DNA from: an uncultured Thiocystis sp.
Lineage (GTDB): Bacteria > Pseudomonadota > Gammaproteobacteria > Chromatiales > Chromatiaceae
Assembly (NCBI RefSeq): GCF_903866365.1
Contig: NZ_CAIPNF010000318.1
Coordinates: 1 to 37,074, forward strand
Reading direction: 5' to 3'
Length of the DNA stretch: 37,074 nucleotides
The notes under the pieces were generated by a model. It searched no databases. It was given only the letters and a program-made list of their open reading frames with translations, and was not told the DNA's origin. The stretch's first letter is position 1. Each line of letters begins with the position of its first letter. Shown here piece after piece: positions 1 to 9,086 of this stretch. The position numbers and the translations under genes are program-made.

Positions 1-75
1 CCGTCTTGCGCAAATGCGGGTGTACCTCGCGTAGCCCGCGCGCCACTTCATCCGCCAATCGTTTGACGCTTCCCA
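1..75 (-). CDS. N-terminal fragment of a probable IS4-type transposase (runs off the window)
   Basis: On the minus strand an ATG at 75 opens a frame that stays open for 25 codons to the window edge and begins MGSVKRLADEVARGLREV. A GGAG Shine-Dalgarno-like sequence sits a few bases upstream (around 80-85). The opening residues resemble, from memory, the N-terminus of a group of IS4-family transposases, but only 25 residues are visible and no catalytic residue can be seen. It lies about 70 bp from the decayed IS4/Tn5-like element at 148-1553, which would fit a spot that collects insertion sequences. The reading frame and ribosome site are seen; the family name is a weak inference. Confidence 0.4.
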
Positions 76-147
76 TGATCTCCAATCACCTCAACATGAC
101 CTCAGCGTCACAGTTTGCCAGAAAGTGATAGGTGATGAGGTTTAAGT

Positions 148-1553
148 CATACCATTACACACAACTTCCCGTGTGCGGTAAAATCGGTTGTTGACCGTCA
201 CGTTCATTGGGGGCCGTATGGGTTGGGCAGAAGAAGAATTTCGCGGGATCGATCTGGGCGACGCGCGTCGCGACCGCCGGGCGGTGCAGTTGGTGGAGCG
301 TCTGGCCGAGCGGCCCACGGCAAGCCTTCCGGGTGCCTGCAACGGGTGGGGCGGAAACCCAGGCGGCGTACCGCTTTCTGTCCCAGGAGACGTTCGACTG
401 GATGGACATCCTTGAACCGCATCGTCAGTGCACCCGCGAGCGCATGGCGACTCAGCCGGTGGTGCTGTGCGTGCAGGACACCACCGAACTGAACTTCAAC
501 GGACAGGCGATCGACGGACTGGGTCCGCTGAGTTTTGAAGCGCCGCGCGGGATGTCCCTGCACCCGACGTACGCCATCACCCCCGAGCGCGAGCCGTTGG
601 GCGTCGTGGATGCCTGGAGGTGGGCGCGGGAACCGAAAGGTCCAGACGGAACCCGTCCGGGGATCAAGGAGCGCGTGCGCTGGGGCGAGGGGTACGCGCG
701 GGTGGCGGACTTGGCCGCCGAGTTGCCGCAGACGCGCCTGGTCGACGTGGCCGATCGCGAAGGCGATCTGTTGGACCTGATGCGGGGCGCGCGCGACTTG
801 GGCAACCCCGCTGACTGGTTGCTGCGCGCCAAGCACAACCGCGCGTTGCCCGAGGGTGATCGCTTGTGGGCACGGGCGAGCCGCTGGGCGAGATCCGCTT
901 CGTCCTGCCGGCGGGGCGCGGACGGGAGGCGCGCGAGGTCCATCAACCGCTTTATGCGCAACGGGTCACCCTCCCGGATGGACGCCGCCGCACCTTGGAG
1001 GCGACTGGCGTGATCGCCCGCGAAATCAACGCCCCGCCCGGCGTCAAGCCGATCGAGTGGCGCCGACTGACCAACCGCGAGGCCACCACCTTGGAGGCCG
1101 CCGTCGAGTTGATCGACGGGTACCGGGCGCGCTGGGAAATCGACAGGCTGTTTTTGGTCCTCAAGGAAGCCTGCCGCGTCGAGGCCCTGCAACTGGGCAC
1201 CCTGGCCCGTCTCGAACGCGCCCTGGCGCTGTTCCTAGTGGTGAGCTGGCGCATCGCCCGCTGGATGCGCCTGGGGCGTACCGTCCCCGATCTGGACGCG
1301 GGGTTGTTGCTGGAAACCGAGGAATGGCAGGCGGCGTCCATCCTGGCCAAGAAGCCCATCCCCCAGGAGCCGCCGCGTCTCAACGAGGTGATGCGACTGA
1401 TCGCCCGCCTCGGCGGATTTCTCGGACGCAAGGGCGATGGCGAACCTGGACTGAAGACGATTTGGCTGGGAATGCAGCGCATCATGGACTTCGCCGCAGG
1501 GGTCAAATATGCCAAGGAGTTATCGGACACGGAAAGTTGTGTGTAATGGGATG
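148..1553 (+). mobile_element. IS4-family (Tn5/IS50-like) insertion sequence, complete ends, decayed transposase
   Basis: The element is about 1.4 kb. Its left end starts CATACCATTACACACAACTT and its right end, read on the minus strand, starts CATCCCATTACACACAACTT. These terminal inverted repeats continue with CCGTGT and a degenerate tail to about 30 bp (left 148-180, right 1521-1553). Directly outside are GGTTTAAGT (139-147) and CGTTTAAGT (1554-1562), a 9-bp duplication with one mismatch, the size expected for IS50-type insertions. The matched ends and near-intact duplication point to a fairly recent insertion, although the transposase has since been damaged. The right inverted repeat overlaps the end of the transposase frame. 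Confidence 0.85.
218..1546 (+). pseudogene. IS4/Tn5-like DDE transposase, two frameshifts
   Basis: The protein is readable only by joining three stretches: 218 to about 350 (WAEEEFRGIDLGDARR, the Tn5-like N-terminal DNA-binding segment), about 350 to 870 in the next frame (starting near ETQAAYRFLSQ), and about 870 to 1546 back in the first frame. The ATG at 218 follows a G-rich ribosome site. The first catalytic Asp lies in VQDTTEL (477-479) and the second in VADREGDL (753-755). The YREK signature is present as YRARWEIDRLFLVLK, but the position of the third catalytic acid (Glu in Tn5) is Asp here (1142-1144). Two frameshifts plus this change make it very unlikely to be active. A programmed frameshift is not favoured, because shifts occur at two separate places in opposite directions. 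Confidence 0.85.
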
Positions 1554-1813
1554 CGTTTAAGTGTACGGGCTGGAGTTAGGTTTTCTGAGACGTCTTGGAG
1601 CTGACGATGGGCTGGGCGGCGGACGAGTCGCCATCGCCGCCGCATCTTTCGCATCCTCGCTCCTCGTCGGCGGACGCACCCATGGCGCACGAGGGCTCAG
1701 CGGACGGGAACGGTATTTTGGGCAATTCCAATAACCAAGCGTAATGAGCGGCTGATTGAGGCAAAAAACTGCCAAGTCTTCGATGGCCCTGCGCTGGCCG
1801 CTGGCTGCTCTAT

Positions 1814-2836
1814 TTAGCGCTCCCAGCCCAAAACGCCGCCCCGCATGAACTGCCAGGTGCGGATGATGTCTAGCACATCGGTTTCGGCGGCGATGTCCGG
1901 CGGAAAGGGCGAATAGGGCGCAGCTAGTTCGACAATCTGGATCGCGGCCTGATCCAGCAGATCCAGGCCGGAGGAGCGCACCACGCGGATGCGTTCCACG
2001 CTGCCGTCCGAGCGCAGCGCGACATGCAGGATCAAACTGCCATAGAGCTGCTCCTCCTTGGCCGCCTGAGGATAGTTGAGGTTGCCGATGCGCTCCACTT
2101 TCCGCGCCCACGCACCCAGATAGCTGGCATAGCGAAATTCGCGGGTGCTGGCGCTGATGGATTTGCGGCGCACGCGATTTGCGTGGTCGGATGCCCGCGT
2201 CTCCAGGCTGGCGGTCAGGCGCGCAATCTCCGAACCCTGGCTGGCGAGGATGCTGGCCGTGTCCGCGGGAGTCTGCCGTCGCGACAGAGTGTCGGGCGGC
2301 GGTCGAGGCTCCCGCGTGGGCTCGACCCTGGTGGCGAGCACCGCTGGATCATCCCGCGCGACAGGCTCCCGCGATGGCGGCTCCGGGACAATGTCGTTGC
2401 GGTCGACCGACGGTTGAGCCGCCTCATCCGGAATGGGCGGCTCGGCGGAAACGCTCTCCGGACGGGTCTCCGCGATGGTCTGATTCGCCGCTGGCGCTGG
2501 GTCGTCGCTGGGTTGCCGCGCCTGGTCAGACCGGATCGTCGTAGCGGAATCGCCGCGGGGCGATTCTCCCAACTGATTCTGTCTCGCGAGTGCCGCGTCT
2601 GGCGATGGCTGGACGATCGCCGATCCGGCGGCGTTCAGAATCAGAACCTCGAGAGCCGTTTCCGGGATTGGTTCCGGCTTCGGTGGAGCGACAGGCACCA
2701 GCAGGATCGCGAGCAGGTGGATCAATCCGGCGCCGATGAGCGCCGGGGCGAAGGCCGGCGTCACGCGGCCTCCATCCGCGGCAGTCAGGAGACGCGGCAG
2801 CGTCCTCGGCGCGTTCGGGTCACTGGAGAGGGTCAT
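1814..2836 (-). CDS. tonB: TonB-family energy transducer
   Basis: The 340-residue protein has TonB architecture. A short cytoplasmic N-terminus is followed by one membrane anchor (about residues 29-51, FAPALIGAGLIHLLAILLV), then a long Pro/Glu/Asp-rich periplasmic spacer (about 52-220). The C-terminal TonB domain (about 236-335) contains the typical NYPQAA...GSLILHVALRSDGSVE core. TonB proteins couple the ExbB-ExbD proton-driven motor to outer-membrane receptors; no exbBD is nearby. The start overlaps the apbE stop by ATGA, so the two are probably translated together. In Pseudomonas aeruginosa tonB3 lies beside gshB and the pilGHIJK-chpA cluster and is linked to twitching motility, and the same neighbourhood here suggests a tonB3-type role. 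The family is clear; the specific role is inferred. Confidence 0.85.
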   Translation of the reverse strand: MTLSSDPNAPRTLPRLLTAADGGRVTPAFAPALIGAGLIHLLAILLVPVAPPKPEPIPETALEVLILNAAGSAIVQPSPDAALARQNQLGESPRGDSATTIRSDQARQPSDDPAPAANQTIAETRPESVSAEPPIPDEAAQPSVDRNDIVPEPPSREPVARDDPAVLATRVEPTREPRPPPDTLSRRQTPADTASILASQGSEIARLTASLETRASDHANRVRRKSISASTREFRYASYLGAWARKVERIGNLNYPQAAKEEQLYGSLILHVALRSDGSVERIRVVRSSGLDLLDQAAIQIVELAAPYSPFPPDIAAETDVLDIIRTWQFMRGGVLGWER

Positions 2837-3954
2837 TGCAATTGGGTTTTCGAAGACTCGGCGGTCATTTGCAGCGGCGCGCTCAACACGATTTCATCCT
2901 GGTCATCCACACGTTCGATGCGTTCCGCCATGGCCGGGTTCATCCGCACCCGGCCCTGACGATCCATCAGCAGAACATCGCGCACCCCCATGTTGACCGC
3001 GATCCGGTGCCAGTCCTTCGGCCCGGCGATGAAGAGCGCGGTGGCGGCGGCCGCCGCCGTCGTCGCATCGTCGTGGATGACGGTGACCGCCCGCGTTTCC
3101 TGGGCCGGCGAGCCGGTGCGCGGATCGATGACATCATGGTACAGCGTGCCCTCGAACAGAAAATTGCGGTCATATTCGGCGATCGTGGCCACGCTCTCAT
3201 TGCCCCGGATCGGCAGGATGGCGAAGACGCCCGAACCGTTGGGGCGGCGAATCGGAATCCGCCAGGGCTGGCCGGCACGGTCGCCGATGGCGCGTAGATG
3301 CCCACCGGCCTGGATCAGTGCATTGTCGATCCCGGTTTCCATCAGCTGCCGGATGGACAGGTCGATCGCATGGCTTTTGGCGATTGCGTTGAAATCCAGG
3401 CTCAGCGCGGCGTTATGGCCGCGCAGATCAAGACCGTCGATGTCGATCTGCGCCATGGTCGGGTTGGCCTTGACCAGGCGCGCAATCCGATCGGGAGATG
3501 GCGGCGGACGGCTGCCCAGCCGGTCATCCTGAAATCCCCACAGCTCCATCAAGTAGCCGATGGCCGGATTGAAGAGTCCATCGCTGCGCGCCGCTAGGGT
3601 TTTGCTAAGACGCACCAATGGCAGCATGGAGGGCGGCGCGACGAATGGCTGGCCGGTTGCGAGCAGTCGATTGACGCGAGTCATGGGGCCGGGATTCCAG
3701 GCATGCCAGTCGCGTTCGAGGTAGGCAAAATCCTGCTCGATCCGGTCCGTGGCCTGTTTCGCCTGCGCCTTGCCGACACCCACCAGACTCACGTCGACCT
3801 GGGTTCCGAACGCCGTGAAGCGAGTGACGATGACTGGAGACCGGTCTTTACAAGCGGTCAGCGCGAGCAAAACGATCAGGACGATCAGGAGCATTCGTCG
3901 ACGCATCGAACGGTTCACGCCAGGATCGGTCGCGGGGGACAATGCAGACAGCAT
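2833..3954 (-). CDS. apbE: FAD:protein FMN transferase (ApbE), lipoprotein
   Basis: ApbE attaches FMN from FAD covalently to Thr/Ser residues of target flavoproteins such as Rnf and Nqr subunits, on the periplasmic side. The 373-residue protein starts at an ATG preceded by GAGG. A hydrophobic signal ends in the lipobox LTAC (about residues 31-34), so it is probably a membrane-anchored lipoprotein. An alternative start at MRRRM, codon 17, lacks a clear ribosome site. Family motifs include the ApbE core SLDFNAIAKSHAIDL and the C-terminal metal and flavin region YHDVIDPRTGSPA followed by AVTVIHDDATTAAAAATALF. The usual GG(D/N) position reads GGH. It overlaps tonB by 4 bp. No RnfG/NqrC-type target is in the window, so its substrate is unknown. 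Confidence 0.9.
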   Translation of the reverse strand: MLSALSPATDPGVNRSMRRRMLLIVLIVLLALTACKDRSPVIVTRFTAFGTQVDVSLVGVGKAQAKQATDRIEQDFAYLERDWHAWNPGPMTRVNRLLATGQPFVAPPSMLPLVRLSKTLAARSDGLFNPAIGYLMELWGFQDDRLGSRPPPSPDRIARLVKANPTMAQIDIDGLDLRGHNAALSLDFNAIAKSHAIDLSIRQLMETGIDNALIQAGGHLRAIGDRAGQPWRIPIRRPNGSGVFAILPIRGNESVATIAEYDRNFLFEGTLYHDVIDPRTGSPAQETRAVTVIHDDATTAAAAATALFIAGPKDWHRIAVNMGVRDVLLMDRQGRVRMNPAMAERIERVDDQDEIVLSAPLQMTAESSKTQLQ

Positions 3955-4058
3955 GGTGTCGCCTCAAGGCTAGGGGTTGGCTGAGTCGCGCTTAAACCGC
4001 GGCAGCCGCAATCTTCATTGTATCAGGCGAGCCCGCTCTCACGGGCGGGCGACGCGGA

Positions 4059-5018
4059 TCAAGCTTGGATGCCGCTCAGTCGAGCCTGGATGCATTCCAT
4101 CAAATCTCCCGCGATGTCGAGATGATTGGCGGCATCCAGTTCGCGGATACAGGTTGGACTGGTGACATTGATCTCGGTGAGATAGTCGCCGATGACGTCC
4201 AGGCCCGCGAACAGGATGCCTCGCGCCTTGAGTTCGGGGCCAACCTGCCCGGCGATCCAGCGATCCCGCTCGGTCAATGGGCGTGCCTCGGCGCTGGCCC
4301 CGGCGGCGAGGTTGCCGCGGGTTTCGCCTGGGGCGGGGATGCGCGCCAGACAGTAGGGCACGGGTTCGCCATCGACCATCAGTATTCTTTTGTCGCCGTC
4401 GCGGATGTCGGGAATGAAACGCTGGATCATGCAGAACCGTCGGCCAAAATTCGTCAGCGTCTCGATGATGACGCTCAAATTGGGATCGTCCTGGCAGACC
4501 CGAAACACCGACGCACCGCCCATGCCGTCGAGGGGTTTCAGAATGATGTCCCGATGGCGCGCGTGGAAGGCGCGGATATCGAGCGCGCGACGGGTGATCA
4601 GCGTGGGTGGCGTACACTGAGGGAAAGCGGACGTAAAGACTTTTTCGTTCGCATCGCGCAGGCTGCGCGGATGATTGACCACCAGACAGCCCTCGCGCTG
4701 GGCCTGCTCCAGAAGGTAGGTCGTAAAAATGTATTCCATGTCGAACGGCGGATCCTTGCGCATCAGCAGGGCATCGAGCCGGGCGAGCGGGCGCGTTTCC
4801 TCCGTCCCGAAACGATACCAGCCGCCGGGGTCGTCGGTGACCTCGATGGTCCGCAGGCGCGCCATGGCGCAACCGTCGAGCAGGTAAAGGTCGGCAACCT
4901 CCAGATACCAGAGTGTCCAGCCACGCCGTTGCGCGGCCAGCATCATGGCGAAGGTGCTGTCTTTTTTGATGTTGATGGATCCGATCGGATCCATCGCAAA
5001 ACCGATCTCGATGGACAT
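4059..5018 (-). CDS. gshB: Glutathione synthetase
   Basis: The enzyme catalyses the second step of glutathione synthesis: gamma-glutamylcysteine plus glycine plus ATP to glutathione, in the cytosol. The protein from the ATG at 5018 is 319 residues, close to the usual 315-320, and begins MSIEIGFAMDPIGSINIKKD, the normal family start. A longer in-frame start at 5108 would add 30 unrelated residues and is not favoured. ATP-grasp landmarks are visible: LKPLDGMGGASVFRV (ATP-binding Lys and glycine loop), the RDGDKRILMVDGEPVPYCLARIP segment, and the C-terminal LFAGLDVIGDYLTEINVTSPTCIRE metal/substrate region. It diverges from pilG across about 260 bp, the arrangement familiar from pseudomonads. No clear Shine-Dalgarno is seen. 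Confidence 0.95.
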   Translation of the reverse strand: MSIEIGFAMDPIGSINIKKDSTFAMMLAAQRRGWTLWYLEVADLYLLDGCAMARLRTIEVTDDPGGWYRFGTEETRPLARLDALLMRKDPPFDMEYIFTTYLLEQAQREGCLVVNHPRSLRDANEKVFTSAFPQCTPPTLITRRALDIRAFHARHRDIILKPLDGMGGASVFRVCQDDPNLSVIIETLTNFGRRFCMIQRFIPDIRDGDKRILMVDGEPVPYCLARIPAPGETRGNLAAGASAEARPLTERDRWIAGQVGPELKARGILFAGLDVIGDYLTEINVTSPTCIRELDAANHLDIAGDLMECIQARLSGIQA

Positions 5019-5278
5019 GCTGGCAGTGTACTTCAGCCGCCAGTCGTTTGTCAGTGCATTCGCTCGGGCTTGCATGCCACATCGCTTGACTCTAGGATCA
5101 CGGATCATTGGAAGGCGCCGGGCATCCTGCCGTATCCGGAAGCCCGGTCGCTAGGCATGTTGTGTCGCCTATTTGCGGAATGGTGACGCCGTTCGCATCG
5201 ACGCACCGCCTCGACCATGGTACAAATCCCAGCTATGTATAGCCGTCTTACAATTTGCCTCGGCAAGGGGCCGCAACC

Positions 5279-5728
5279 GTGACGGACCATGTAGAGAATC
5301 GTGACTTGCGTGGCGCCAGGATCCTGGTGATCGATGACAGCAAAACCATCCGCCGCACGGCGGAAAACCTGTTGGTCAAGGCCGGCTTCGAGGTCTGTGT
5401 CGCGGAGGATGGATTTGAGGCGCTCGGCAAGATCGTCAGCTTCAAACCTGAGCTGGTCTTTGTCGACATCATGATGCCGCGACTCGATGGCTACCATACC
5501 TGCGCGCTGATCAAGAGTAACTCCGCGTTGCGGCATACGCCGGTGGTGATGCTCTCGAGCAAGGATGGACTCTTCGATCGCGCCCGGGGGCGGCTGGTGG
5601 GCGCGCAGATGTATCTGTCCAAGCCCTTTACCGGCGAGGAACTGCTGCGGGCAGTGCGAGGCAATCTGGGACAATCCACCCCACCCCGCTCCGGGTTGGC
5701 GGACGGACGGAGCCCCTCCGACTCCTGA
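5279..5728 (+). CDS. pilG: Twitching motility response regulator PilG
   Basis: This is a single CheY-like receiver domain, a target of the ChpA kinase in the type IV pilus chemosensory (Pil-Chp) pathway. The receiver spans about residues 14-130. The acidic pocket is in LVIDDSKTIRRTAENLL, the phospho-acceptor Asp in LVFVDIMMPRLDGYHTCALI, the switch Ser in VVMLSSKDGLFDRARGR and the conserved Lys in YLSKPF. The track frame could open at a TTG (5255), but the GTG at 5279 is preferred because AAGGGG lies about 7 bases before it. The last 20 or so residues are low-complexity. First gene of pilG-pilH-pilI-pilJ-chpA; its promoter should lie in the 5019-5278 gap shared with gshB. Confidence 0.9.
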   Translation: MTDHVENRDLRGARILVIDDSKTIRRTAENLLVKAGFEVCVAEDGFEALGKIVSFKPELVFVDIMMPRLDGYHTCALIKSNSALRHTPVVMLSSKDGLFDRARGRLVGAQMYLSKPFTGEELLRAVRGNLGQSTPPRSGLADGRSPSDS

Positions 5729-5834
5729 ATACCTGTCAGCCAACAACCGGCCAGGAATTTGCGCAAGCGGATGCTGTGTCGATACGACCTCGTTCATGAG
5801 CAAGGACCATTCGCTGACAAGCCTTAGGCACACC

Positions 5835-6269
5835 ATGAGACGCTTAAACCCGAACGCAAACCCGCCAGCTCAGGACGTGAGTGCTACCAGCGTCTCATCC
5901 GTGACCGCAACCGTGCTGGTGGTCGACGATTCGCCCACCGAGACGCGCATCCTTTTCAATACGCTCACCAAGGCCGGATACCGGGTCGAAACCGCGGCGA
6001 ATGGCGAGGAAGGCGTCGACGCCGCGCGCCGCCTCCATCCTGACGTCATTCTGATGGACGTCATCATGCCGGTTCTGAACGGTTTTCAGGCGACACGGAT
6101 TCTGCGTGGCGACGTGGAAACTGCGGATATCCCCATCATCATGGTGACGACCAAGGATATGAAAACGGACCGCACCTGGGGGTTGCGTCAAGGCGCCAAC
6201 GACTACCTGGTCAAACCCGTGGATCGCCAACTGCTCCTCGAACGGATTCGCATCCTTTTGGGCGCCTGA
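5835..6269 (+). CDS. pilH: Twitching motility response regulator PilH
   Basis: The second CheY-like receiver of the pilus chemosensory operon. In P. aeruginosa PilH opposes PilG, and together they set PilB/PilT-driven extension and retraction. The domain shows VLVVDDSPTETRILF (acidic pocket), VILMDVIMPVLNGFQATR (phospho-Asp), IIMVTTKDMKTDRTWGLRQGA and YLVKPVD (conserved Lys). The ATG at 5835 has an AGG about 8 bases upstream. An in-frame ATG at 5796 would add 13 residues and has a poorer ribosome site, and a GTG just before the domain is also possible. The chosen start leaves a 20-residue polar N-terminal tail that PilH proteins usually lack, so the start is uncertain. Confidence 0.88.
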   Translation: MRRLNPNANPPAQDVSATSVSSVTATVLVVDDSPTETRILFNTLTKAGYRVETAANGEEGVDAARRLHPDVILMDVIMPVLNGFQATRILRGDVETADIPIIMVTTKDMKTDRTWGLRQGANDYLVKPVDRQLLLERIRILLGA

Positions 6270-6274
6270 CGCAA

Positions 6275-6874
6275 ATGGCGCGCACCAACCGTTCCAGAAC
6301 CGACCTGCACGCGCTGATTCGCGATCTTGACGCACGCTGTCGGGCGCGTGCCGCTGGCTTGCCGGACGACACCAAACCGCCCGATAGCTGGGCGGCGGTC
6401 TTGTTTCTGGTGCGCGCGCAGCCCTTTTTGACGCCGCTGGAGCAGATTGCCGAAGTCCTTGAGCTGCCGCGCGACATTACACGGGTGCCGGGTACCCGGC
6501 CGTGGCTGCTCGGCGTCGCGAATAATCGCGGAATCCTGCTGCCAATCTTCCATCTGGGCGCCTTTATCGAAGGGGGGCAACCCCGGCTTCAGGGCAGAAT
6601 CCAGGAGTCTGGCTCGGATCGCCGCCGCGAAAGCCGCGGTCGCGAGCGCGTGCTGGTGGTGAGGCAGGATGAATTGCCCTGCGGTCTGGTCGTCTCCGAG
6701 GCGATCGGCATGCGCTACATCAAACGCGGCGACCGGGTCGCCGAGGTGCCGTGCGGACTGGGCGCGAGCGAACCCTACGTCGATGCCTCGTTTCTGCTCG
6801 ACGGTGCGCCGGTTCCGGTCGTCCGGCTGGGTCGTCTGATTGCCGATCCACTGTTCAACGCGGCCATGGTTTAG
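6275..6874 (+). CDS. pilI: CheW-like adaptor PilI
   Basis: A 199-residue CheW-domain protein that should link the PilJ receptor to the ChpA kinase at the membrane-proximal array. The CheW fold covers about residues 35-190. Recognisable parts are FLTPLEQIAEVLELP, RVPGTRPWLLGVANNRGILLPIFHLGAFI and, near the end, PYVDASFLLDGAPVPVVRLGRLI. A charged Arg/Ser-rich stretch near residues 105-120 (SGSDRRRESRGRERV) is an insertion within the loop region. The gene starts 5 bases after pilH without a strong ribosome site, so translational coupling is likely. Position between pilH and pilJ is exactly that of pilI in Pseudomonas. Confidence 0.88.
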   Translation: MARTNRSRTDLHALIRDLDARCRARAAGLPDDTKPPDSWAAVLFLVRAQPFLTPLEQIAEVLELPRDITRVPGTRPWLLGVANNRGILLPIFHLGAFIEGGQPRLQGRIQESGSDRRRESRGRERVLVVRQDELPCGLVVSEAIGMRYIKRGDRVAEVPCGLGASEPYVDASFLLDGAPVPVVRLGRLIADPLFNAAMV

Positions 6875-7020
6875 GCGCGCGCGAGCGACCTCGGCGGGGA
6901 GTTTGCTCGGTGGTCGAGGTTGCTTGATCGAGCCTGAAAAGCACGTCATGGACCGCTAGGCGTGGCCAGGATATTCAATGGATATTCGCAAGAAAACAAC
7001 GCATCGGGAGTCGGCACTAG

Positions 7021-9057
7021 ATGGCGAAGCCAATTGACATGACTTTGAACAAGACTGCGGCGGGACGGTTCCTGGGAGGCACGCATTGGACGACGCCGGC
7101 GTGGTTGTTGGTCGCGTTGGTCTTTGCCGCGCTGGCGTTGCTGAGCGATCTTCAACTGAGCAATGTCGACGCATCGAATCGGCGGCAGTCCCTCGCCGCG
7201 GCCACGCGGACGATCGAGGCACGGAATCTGGTCGACGCTGCGCGCGAGGCGTCGCGGGGCGACAGCGACGCCCTTGAGCGGATGCGCCAGGCGCACGAGC
7301 AATTGCAGGCCAGTCTTGCGACCCTGATCGGCGACGCCGCTGGCTCGGTGGCGCCAATCAGGGATCGCGTGACGCAAGCCGAGACATCCTGGACCGCGGT
7401 GAGCGCCGCCGCCCAAGGGATTCTGGCCGAGAAGACTCGTCTGCTTGCTCTGCGCGAACACATCGAGAATGTGCAGGCAGTCTTGCCGCAAGTCAGCGAG
7501 AAGATGGCGGCGGCGCAGCGGGACATCGCCGAGACCGCCACACCCGCTCAGGCGCTTCAGGCCGGTCTGCAAACGGCCCGGCTGGAGCGCATGAGCGCGG
7601 CGCTTGCGCAATTCCTGGCGGGCGATCCGCTAGCCTCCCAAACGATCAAGGATTTTTCGGCGGGCATCGACGCGTTCGCTGCCACGCTCGACGACCTGAT
7701 CGAAGCATCCCGGAGCGGTTCAGCGTCGAGTGCCGGCACCCGTTCCGCGCTCGCCGAAACGAAGCGCCTCTTCGACACCCTGCGCGCGTCGGCCGAAAAA
7801 CTGCTGGAATCGATGCAAGCGGTTCAGCCAGCGCTTGACCGGCTGCCGAGCCTGGAGACCGAGGGACTTCGGCTGGAAACGTCATTGCAGGCCCTGATGT
7901 CCGACACTGGCATGAGGGGAAGATACTTCACGGTGGCTGGCATCCCCATTGGCCAAGGCGCGGTTCTGCTGTTCGGCGCCATCGCCGTGCTGAGCCTCGT
8001 TCTCTTGACCCTGTTGACTTTACGCGACGCCAAGCGCCGGGAGGAACTCTCGACCGCCCAGACCGAGCGCGACGAGGGCGCGATCCTGCGTCTGCTCGAT
8101 GAAATGGGCGACCTCGCCAGTGGCGATCTGACCGTCGAGGCCACGGTCACCGAGGACAAGACAGGCGCCATCGCCGACGCCATCAACTACGCGATCGAGG
8201 CCCTGCGCAGCCTGGTGACCACCATCAACACGACTGCCGCCAGGGTGACGCACTCGGCGCAGGAGAGTCGCGCGATCGCCATGCGGCTCGCCGAGGCGAG
8301 CAGCGTGCAATCGTTGCAGATCACCCAGGCCTCGGCGGCCGTGCAGTCGCTCACGGTCCAGATCGACGAAGTGGCCCGCAATGCCGGCGAGTCCGCCGAG
8401 GTGGCGTCCCGTTCGGTGGAAGTGGCCGGACGCGGCGCCCAGACGGTGCGCGATACCATTCAGGGCATGGACGCGATCCGCGAGCAGATTCAGGAAACCT
8501 CGAAGCGTATCAAACGGTTGGGCGAAAGCTCGCAGGAGATCGGCGAGATCGTCGAGCTGATCGACGACATTGCCGATCAGACGAACATCCTGGCGTTGAA
8601 CGCGGCCATGCAGGCGGCGATGGCGGGCGAGGCCGGACGCGGTTTCGCGGTGGTCGCCGACGAGGTACAGCGCCTCGCCGAGCGTTCGCGCAACGCCACC
8701 AAGCAGATCGAGGTGCTGGTGCGGACCATCCAGGCGGATACCAACGAGGCGGTCAGTTCCATGGAGGCCAGTACCGCCGGCGTGGTCGAAGGCGCCAACC
8801 TGGCCGAGAACGCGGGCGAGGCGCTGCGCGAGATCGAGAACGTCTCGGCCTACATCGCCGATCTGACCAAGCGCATTTCCGATTCCTCCCAGCGTCAGTC
8901 CCGGCAGTCCGCCGAGATCAACGATACGGTCCAGGCGATTCGCGCCATCACCGAGGAGAACACGGATGGCACGCGCCGCGCGGCGGACTCGGTCGAGGAA
9001 CTCGCCAACCTGGCCATCGAATTGCAGCGGTCGGTGGCAGGTTTCCGGCTTCCCTAA
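7021..9057 (+). CDS. pilJ: Methyl-accepting chemotaxis-type receptor PilJ
   Basis: The transmembrane receptor of the Pil-Chp system, 678 residues. TM1 lies at about 26-46, followed by a periplasmic helical sensor of about 260 residues, TM2 at about 311-334, a HAMP segment (about 335-390) and a long cytoplasmic signalling coiled coil. The hairpin tip that contacts CheW and kinase reads [21 protein letters not shown] followed by [17 protein letters not shown] (about 519-555). There is no C-terminal CheR-tethering pentapeptide, and no methyltransferase gene (pilK) follows, unlike Pseudomonas. The ATG at 7021 is preceded by GGGAG at about -12. About 146 bases separate it from pilI; chpA follows after 29 bases. 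Confidence 0.92.
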   Translation: MAKPIDMTLNKTAAGRFLGGTHWTTPAWLLVALVFAALALLSDLQLSNVDASNRRQSLAAATRTIEARNLVDAAREASRGDSDALERMRQAHEQLQASLATLIGDAAGSVAPIRDRVTQAETSWTAVSAAAQGILAEKTRLLALREHIENVQAVLPQVSEKMAAAQRDIAETATPAQALQAGLQTARLERMSAALAQFLAGDPLASQTIKDFSAGIDAFAATLDDLIEASRSGSASSAGTRSALAETKRLFDTLRASAEKLLESMQAVQPALDRLPSLETEGLRLETSLQALMSDTGMRGRYFTVAGIPIGQGAVLLFGAIAVLSLVLLTLLTLRDAKRREELSTAQTERDEGAILRLLDEMGDLASGDLTVEATVTEDKTGAIADAINYAIEALRSLVTTINTTAARVTHSAQESRAIAMRLAEASSVQSLQITQASAAVQSLTVQIDEVARNAGESAEVASRSVEVAGRGAQTVRDTIQGMDAIREQIQETSKRIKRLGESSQEIGEIVELIDDIADQTNILALNAAMQAAMAGEAGRGFAVVADEVQRLAERSRNATKQIEVLVRTIQADTNEAVSSMEASTAGVVEGANLAENAGEALREIENVSAYIADLTKRISDSSQRQSRQSAEINDTVQAIRAITEENTDGTRRAADSVEELANLAIELQRSVAGFRLP

Positions 9058-9086
9058 CGGACAGGCTGACCACGAGTAGCGGGTCC

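Noticed and set aside
1563-1813. Possible gene remnant between the IS element and tonB
   Set aside because: Short frames on both strands have no ribosome site and no family resemblance; nothing beyond intergenic DNA can be supported.
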